Assembly: GCA_964006375.1 (NCBI GenBank)
Contig: OZ023269.1
Span: forward strand, 6,766,426-6,830,425
DNA: 64,000 bases
Source: Tillus elongatus
Lineage: Eukaryota > Arthropoda > Insecta > Coleoptera > Cleridae
Reading direction: 5' to 3'
Below the pieces are notes generated by a model. It saw nothing but the letters and a program-made list of their open reading frames with translations. It did no database searches and was not told the DNA's origin. Made by a program: the position numbers and the translations under genes. Shown one piece after another: positions 58,086-64,000 of this stretch; positions within the stretch are counted from its first letter, which is position 1, and each line of letters opens with the position of its first letter.

Positions 58086-61020
58086 ATTTTCAAACAAAAT
58101 ATTAAAAAATAACAAAGTTATTTAATAGGGACTGGGTTCGACGCGGTTTCATATGGATTCGTTGCGGTTTTTATGCATTCGTTAACTCTTCAAGGCATGC
58201 TTGAAATTAAATTATTTATGGTATCCTAAGGAATGCCATCCCAGGGTTCTTGAATTCGGTGATGAAGGTCAAATAGGTTATATAGTTACTTCATTTAGAT
58301 TGCATGGAGGCGTGTGCGCATACGTCCGTAGCAATCTACCCTGCACCAGACTCCCCAATTTAGAAGCTGGAAGAAAAGACGTACTATGGATAAAACTCTC
58401 TCTCTCTCAGGGCTGCAACAAAATTCATCTGTTGCATTTACCGGTCACCTTCTGACAACAACTTTGTCCAGCTCTTTGACTACCTTTCTGAAAAAACCGA
58501 CCATCTGATTTCTGAATATTCTTCCTCCGGGGTCACTATTCTTGGTGACTTCAACGTCCATAATAAGGAATGGCTAGGATCTTCAAAAACTGATCCACAA
58601 GGGAGATCAGCGGAGGCCTTTGCAGTCAGCAACTCTTTAGCCAATATGGTTCAGCAACCTACTTACTTTCCTCGCATCCCAACACACAGCTCAAATCCCT
58701 GGGATCTCCTTCTTACTATACATCCTGAATGCTATAAAATATCAGTCACCACCCCCCTCGGTCGCTCAGACCATGGGATGGTCACCGCTTCCTGCGCAAT
58801 GCAACCCGAGGTCACACAGACATCACACCCACGCATCGTTTCGCACTACAACTCCGCGAACTAGGACGAAATGCGAGATTACTTTTCCTCATTTCATGGG
58901 CGTCTGTCTGCTTCTCTCATCCTGACCCCTCTGATATCTCACAAAACTTCACCGAAATTATCCAAGCTGGTATGTAATTATTTATTCCACGTACACAGAA
59001 AACCTCTTCAGCCACTCAAAAGCTCTGGTTCTCTAAATCTTGTGACAAGGCCAGACTTGAAAAGGTCAAAGCTCACAAAACGCTTCTACACAATGCCAGT
59101 CAAGAAAACCGTCAAGCATTCAACGACGCAAGAAACCGCTATGTCCGCATTCTTTCTGAGGCAAAAAACTCGTTTAATAACCACATCAAAAACAAAGTCT
59201 TCTTAAGCTTCAAGGGCAGCAAACCCTTCTGGACTCTTGCTAAATCTATTGTGAATTTCTGCAAGAGCACGTTCCCACCTCTTGTCTCAGGGGATGAAAT
59301 TGTTTCTACCGCCCTGGGCTAGGCTGAACGTTTTGCCTCGTTGTTCGCCGGCAATTCTACTCTCAACCCACCTCCAAATGTTCAACCACCAACAGTCCCC
59401 AATGTCGCGCATAAAATGACGTATATCATTTTCAAATCTAAAAAGGTACGAAAGATGCTCTCTTCTCTTAATATCAGGAAAGCCTCTAGCCTTGACGAGA
59501 TCCCAGCAATTGTTCTCAAAAAATGCGCACCAGAACTTGCTCCTGTCTTGACTTGTCTGTTTCAGACATCTTACAATAGAGGCATATTCCCTAGTAACTG
59601 GAAAACTGCTCGAGTACAACCCGTCCCCAAGAAAGGATCCAAAGCGCTTCTTAGCAACTACAGGCCTATTTCTCTCCTTTCAGTCATCTCTAAAGTGATG
59701 GAAAAGTATATAAACACCGAATTACTAAATTTTTTTGAAAAACACAGTCTAATCCACGACAGGCAGTATGGATTCCGTCAGGGCAGATCAACTGCCGACC
59801 TCCTTTCCTTTGTCACCCATTCTTGGAACAAGTCTATGGAACTACACGGTGAATGCCAGATTGTCGCTCTAGACATATCCAAAGTCTTTGACCAGGTGTC
59901 CTTTTCACTTGTTGGCATTTCTGTGGATCGAAATCTCAATTGGCACCAACATGTCACATCAATTGCAGAAGCGACTGCTAAGAAATTAGGTTTCCTCTTC
60001 CGGGCTCGAAAATACTTTTTACCAGCTAATCTGTATACCTTATATACTTCACAAATAAGGCCAAACCTCGAATACTGCTCCCACATCTGGGGTGCTGCTG
60101 CCGCTTCTACACTCGCTATCCTGGACTCCATTCAGAAGAGAGCTATACGTCTCATTGGTGACCCTACCCTCACCCAAAGACTGCCATCCCTTGCCCACCG
60201 ACGTGCCGTTGGTGACATATCTCTCTCTCTCTCTCTCTCTTATAGATATATGCACGAGCAGTGCTCAGAGGAGCTTTCTTTCATAGTTCCTCCACCTGCT
60301 GCCCCCAACAGATCTACCAGGGGAACCGAGCGAATGCAACCCTTTACTGTCCAGGTCACCAGACATCGAACATCTTGTTATGCCCGCTCTTTTGTCCCGA
60401 GGATTTCCAAGTTGTGGAATTCCTTGCCGGCACATGTTTTTCCTTCTCCTCCGAACCTCCAAACCTTCAAGTCCAGAATTAACAAGTTGCCTCTTTCCTC
60501 CTTGTCGACACCCACGGTACGATGGTATTTGGGCTGTAAGATTTCGTGGTGTGTTGTTCAAATAAAAAAATAAAAATATGGTGGTTGGGGTAAATTACCC
60601 AGTCGATTGCCAATCATATCCCACACATGTTCGATTGGCGACACGTTTGGGGAGCGAGAAGGCCATGGGAGGAGGGTCGCGTTATTTTTTTGTAAGAACC
60701 AGTAGTAACACTTACAGTATGAGGACCTGCGTTGTCCATTACCCCCCGTGTAAGGGTCGTATGCCGTTTCGCAGCAAATTCTAAATTTCTGCGCTGTCCA
60801 CGTAATCGTTTCACTCTTCTGCGATCATCGTGGACCGAAAGACAGAATCGGAACTCGTCAGAGAATACAACACGATTTCATTGCCCATCCCAATTTGATC
60901 TGCCGTAACATGACTCAAGCCGAGCAACACGATGTCGAGGTGTCAATTGGAGATATAAAAATGGTCTATTCGAACGAAGCACAAAAGTGCATATTTTGCG
61001 ATATATCGTTGCCATAGAGA
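58086..61020 (-). pseudogene. Tc1-like transposase, internally deleted and split by a LINE
   Basis: N-terminal half at 60,575-61,020 (minus): LTPRHRVARLESCYGRSNWD, NRVVFSDEFRFCLSVHDDRR with the first catalytic Asp, RRNLEFAAKRHTTLTRGVM, then an internal deletion to DNAGPHTVSVTTGS and a GNRLGNLPQPP-like end. C-terminal end at 58,090-58,287 (minus): LFDLHHRIQEPWDGIP, then INNLISSMP and RVNECIK with stops. The LINE at 58,288-60,571 lies between the halves. The deletion removes the segment between the first two catalytic sites. Confidence 0.8.
58288..60571 (+). pseudogene. LINE (CR1/L2/Daphne-like), longest copy, inside Tc1 transposase
   Basis: Endonuclease remains: LHGGVCAYVRSNLPCTRLPN, a frameshift near 58,440, VTILGDFNVHNKEWLGSS, and PLGRSDHGMVTASC with catalytic Asp-His. 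The RT frame at 59,341-60,573 then reads GIFPSNWKTARVQPVPKKGS, NYRPISLLSVISKVMEKYIN, QYGFRQGRSTADLL and VALDISKVFDQV. It jumps straight to SFSLVGISVDRNLNWHQHV: about 0.47 kb coding motif B and the YADD box is deleted in frame, leaving a 410-codon frame that cannot be catalytic. It has a (CT)n at 60,221-60,242 and an AATAAA-type A-rich 3' end. Confidence 0.85.
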
Positions 61021-61032
61021 CTCTTTAATTCA

Positions 61033-61197
61033 TTGATTGTTGTTGCCCTTACTTGATAAAACTGGTCCATACTACATACAGACTTGGAGACTACTTCTCT
61101 GGCTTCACTGTTGGGTATCGTTTCTGTAAGTTAAAGACGTAGCTAGCGCGTAAGCTAACTGGAAGTGGCCCTTCTGAATTCTAGATGCTCCAGTGGG
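61033..61197. repeat. dispersed repeat, copy 2
   Basis: Partner of 56,305-56,463 (TTGATTGTTGTTGCCCTTAC start; TTCTGAATTCTAGATGCTCC end). Confidence 0.7.
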
Positions 61198-61429
61198 AAA
61201 GAAAACCCAAATACCGACGTAGAGACTATTTCTCTGGCTCCACAAATGTTTGTTTTCTTTTTCTTTTCTATAACCGGCTTCGCTGCTTGGCAGCCTCGCC
61301 AGACAGCAAATTGTGATGATACCGTTAAGCAGAAAAACTGGTTATACAAAAGTAAAAGAACACGAACATTTGTGAAGCCTGAGAAATAAATGGTCTACGT
61401 CTGTATTTATAAATTACCGTGAGAAATCA

Positions 61430-62290
61430 AACATCAAACAAGCTTTCACCAATACGGCTTTCGTCAAAACCGATCTACTGGCGATATTCTTATACATCAG
61501 TTATCTTTGGAGCTGTGCTCTCGAAAAACTTTGAGAAGGTTCTGCAATGTTATTGGCTATTTCTAAATAATTTGATCGGCTTTGGCATGCAGCACTCCTT
61601 AATAAACTACTAGTATACGGTGGTTCAGGGGTAAGAACGTGTGCCTCTGAACCGAAGGGTACTGGGTTCGATCACAGGGTTCTCCTTTCACTTTTACAGT
61701 ACAAACTGTAACATTTACATCAATCGAGGTTCTGGCATTGTATTTGAGCATGTTGAATGTCTGCAAGTTCCGCGCTTCGGAGGGGGCGTAAAGCCGTCGG
61801 TCCCGTGTCCATGCGATGTTGGGTACGTTAAAGATCCCTACCCTCCTTACAGAAAGGCAGGGATTCGGCAAAATTTTCAGGATAGTGAGTTGAAACTGCT
61901 CCCTGGCGTCGTTGATTGGCCATAGTCGCGGAAATAAGCCGGCGATAAAGTAACAAAACACACACACACACATACCATTATACGGACTGTCTTCGAAACT
62001 ACCTGTGGATATCAAGTTTTCTGAAGGAGCGTTCCTTGCATGTTGTTTTCGATGGTGTTTCATCGGATAAATTAGAAATTATTGCGAGTGTTCCACAGGG
62101 TTCCGTTTTGGCTTCCATACTTTTGCATATAAATGACCGTCAACCAACAATCTCATACACAAATTTACTAATGAAAGTACTCTTCTTAGTACTTTCTCAT
62201 TGACTCGCCCATTATCTGCTTCTAGTTTCCTGTCAATAAAAGTCCAAGTAACCAAATCCCTAAATGATGACGTCTAAGATTTTCAGCTGG
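61430..62290 (+). pseudogene. LINE reverse transcriptase fragment, split by a SINE
   Basis: Before the SINE: HQYGFRQNRSTGDILIHQLS and an AALLNKLLVYG-like end. After it, SFLKERSLHVVFDGVSSDKL, EIIASVPQGSVLASILLHIN (motif B) and a decayed ADDST region. Same general family as the CR1/L2/Daphne-like copies but divergent and frameshifted. Confidence 0.75.
61621..61978 (+). mobile_element. tRNA-derived SINE (family 1), copy 2
   Basis: 358 bp inside a LINE fragment, flanked by TATACGG at 61,614-61,620 and 61,979-61,985. GTGGTTCAGGGG-type A box; degraded B box (GGTTCGATCAC); core CGGAGGGGGCGTAAAGCCGT and CGGTCCCGTGT; tail of A-rich sequence with (CA)n. Over 80% similar by eye to 12,433-12,786. Confidence 0.85.
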
Positions 62291-62885
62291 GTTTCTGCAA
62301 ATCTGATTTTGTATAATGCTTAAAAAATACAGAATTGCATCTTATCAAATTTGTTTTAATTTGGATTGGTTGAAATATAGAAAAGATGTATTAAGAAAGA
62401 GCTCGAATTGTTTGAGCTATGTTATATGGAGGAATGAAATTAGAAGAAAAGTAATAAATGAATAAACGACAAAATTTGAAGTTGTCAGTATGATATTTTA
62501 GTATCTATAATTTAGCTTAAACATTATTTTAAATTTTACAGTCAACGCATTACACAAGTGCTCACTTTCTTGCCATGTACGTTGTACAACCAATTTAAAT
62601 ACATAAATGTTTATTGGTGCCAGAACATTTCAGAACATTATCTAGGAAAAGTGACCTACAAAACCCAGACGTTCAGGTGGGTGGCAAAATATTGCCCAAA
62701 AAATCTACACTTTCTACATTGGGTATAACTGTTGCAGAGCATCGTTGCTGACATCTACATGTTTCGAATATGGCCAACGCAGCAGCAAAGAAGCTTAGGT
62801 TCTGTTTAGGGTTAAAAGCTTGTTTGGTCACAGCAAAATTAGAATAAATTGTGAGTGGCCCATAATGGTCCCTCCACTGTGACCT
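62291..62885. other. spacer, nothing recognised
   Basis: Possibly more decayed LINE sequence at its left edge; nothing supported otherwise. Confidence 0.45.
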
Positions 62886-62887
62886 TA

Positions 62888-63990
62888 AGGTCTATTGTGG
62901 CTCACGCCTAATTGTTTTATATTTTGCCCAACGAATCCAGCCTCCTACAGATGTCGACAATCTTTGTGGGCGAAAGTTTACCCAGACCTTCTGGTGCAAG
63001 TTGTATCTTGCCAAACCGTAGGTGTCCGCAGCCGGACATAAACATATCACGTGCTCTGCTGCTTCGTCATTCTTCATACACAGTTGGCACTCGGTCTCTT
63101 GACCAAGACCGATTCGGTGCATGTGGTGCCGGAAGCGGCAGTATCCTGTATAGAGGTCGACCAAAATTCTCAGTTGTTGTCTGTTTAGCTCTAGAAGTTT
63201 TTTAGCCCTTTACTCTGAAAAAGGCCATTTATGAAGGCCTTAGAGTGTGCTAATCCTAGCAGGTTTTGCCATTGCTGGATTATTCTTCTATCTGTCCAGG
63301 TGTTTAAGGTGGGTTTTGCTGTGCATGATGATATCCCCAGCACAGGTTCTGATCCGATAAAGTCCCCCTGGGCACCACCACTGGCAAGCGCGTCGGCCGC
63401 TACATTGTTATCAAGTTCCGAGTAACCCGGTATCCAGACCAGCGACACCTAATTGCAGCTGCCTAGTTTTTTGAGAGCAGATTTACAGCTCCATACCATT
63501 TTTGAATTGCAACGGTAGGAACCAAATGCCTTTATTGCAGCTTGGCTATCTGAATATACTTTTTATCGATTTGTGTGTGCAATGGTTTTGCATAATTTCC
63601 TGTACACATCTCTATGGCGTACACTTCTACCTGGTGTATGGTTGCATACTTTCCGAGGCTAGATGATATTCTTGCATCGGTGTTGCTCCCATATGCGCCG
63701 GCTCCTGCCCCCCGATCGGTTTTGGAGCCATCAGTCCACTAGCAGAGATCTGCCCTCAATAGGGTCGTTTAGTTTCGTTTCCAGTTCTCCCTTTCCCCGG
63801 AAGGATGGTCTTGAAAGACAGATTTCTACTGATATTTGTAGGCATCAGGTCCGAGACCATTCCCAGAACCTCATGACTCTCAATGTCATCGAGGAGTCCG
63901 GTCCTTCCCAAACTGATTGTTTTAGGCATGCTGTCAGCCGTTTGTTTTAATCTGTACGTTGCCCACCTAGCCTCACTCTCCGCTTACAGC
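62888..63990 (-). pseudogene. C-terminal half of an RNase H-bearing LINE ORF2
   Basis: The minus strand, high to low: an RNase H region with YSDSQAAIKAFGSYR (catalytic Asp), VSLVWIPGYSELDNNVAADA with the last RNase H Asp, EPVLGISSCTAKPTLNTWTD, then VDLYTGYCRFRHHMHRIGLG and the knuckle CQLCMKNDEAAEHVICLC. The layout parallels residues 930-1,171 of the intact LINE ORF2, but similarity is low, so it is a different family in the same group. The window ends inside it; frameshifts are present. Confidence 0.8.
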
Positions 63991-64000
63991 AGCTTCTTAG

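Overview
The window reads as nuclear DNA of an arthropod, most likely an insect. It is A+T rich, crowded with transposable elements, and carries spliced exons of one conserved animal gene. I cannot name the order or species from sequence alone.

Host gene. One host gene is clear on the + strand: the bHLH transcription factor Hand. The basic-helix-loop-helix is split over exons at 55,806-55,990 and 57,476-57,655. An upstream coding exon lies at 51,115-51,279, and a probable first coding exon at 22,067-22,148 joins it in the right codon phase. If so, intron 1 is about 29 kb and almost wholly made of mobile DNA; the last exon lies beyond the window. Weak signs of a spliced antisense transcript (38.2, 31.6 and 29.86 kb) sit inside intron 1.

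Mobile DNA. (1) Two nearly identical, full-length 5.2-kb non-LTR retrotransposons with intact overlapping ORF1 and ORF2 lie in opposite orientation at 1,286-6,525 (+) and 32,513-37,756 (-). Each has a poly(A) tail and an 11-bp target duplication. (2) An unclassified, modular, non-coding repeat (blocks A-E, a long (TA)n tract between D and E, and a terminal hairpin) occurs about 20 times on both strands and fills roughly a quarter of the window. (3) Broken LINEs of at least three further kinds lie at 9.3-11.2, 27.4-28.6, 39.3-42.2, 58.3-60.6, 61.4-62.3 and 62.9-64.0 kb. (4) There are two convincing tRNA-derived SINE families and one weaker tRNA-like family. (5) DNA transposon remains include two related mariner/Tc transposase pseudogenes, a Tc1-like transposase split by a LINE, a pogo/Tigger N-terminus and long-TIR MITEs. 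(6) Penelope-like element debris includes hammerhead-ribozyme-like motifs at 25.9, 47.2, 50.3 and 54.4-54.9 kb. (7) A probable solo LTR at 23.2-23.6 kb carries a TATA box and heat-shock-element arrays.

Layout. 0-13 kb: DNA transposon, LINE copy 1 and modular repeats. 13-22 kb: modular repeats and (TA)n tracts. 22-51 kb: Hand intron 1, containing the solo LTR, LINE copy 2 and many repeats. 51-58 kb: Hand exons with smaller introns. 58-64 kb: nested LINE, Tc1 and SINE debris. Nesting is common (LINE inside MITE inside (TA)n; LINE inside Tc1; SINE inside LINE; LINE and SINE inside modular repeats), so a relative insertion order can be worked out. All calls are from reading the sequence; no database search was run.
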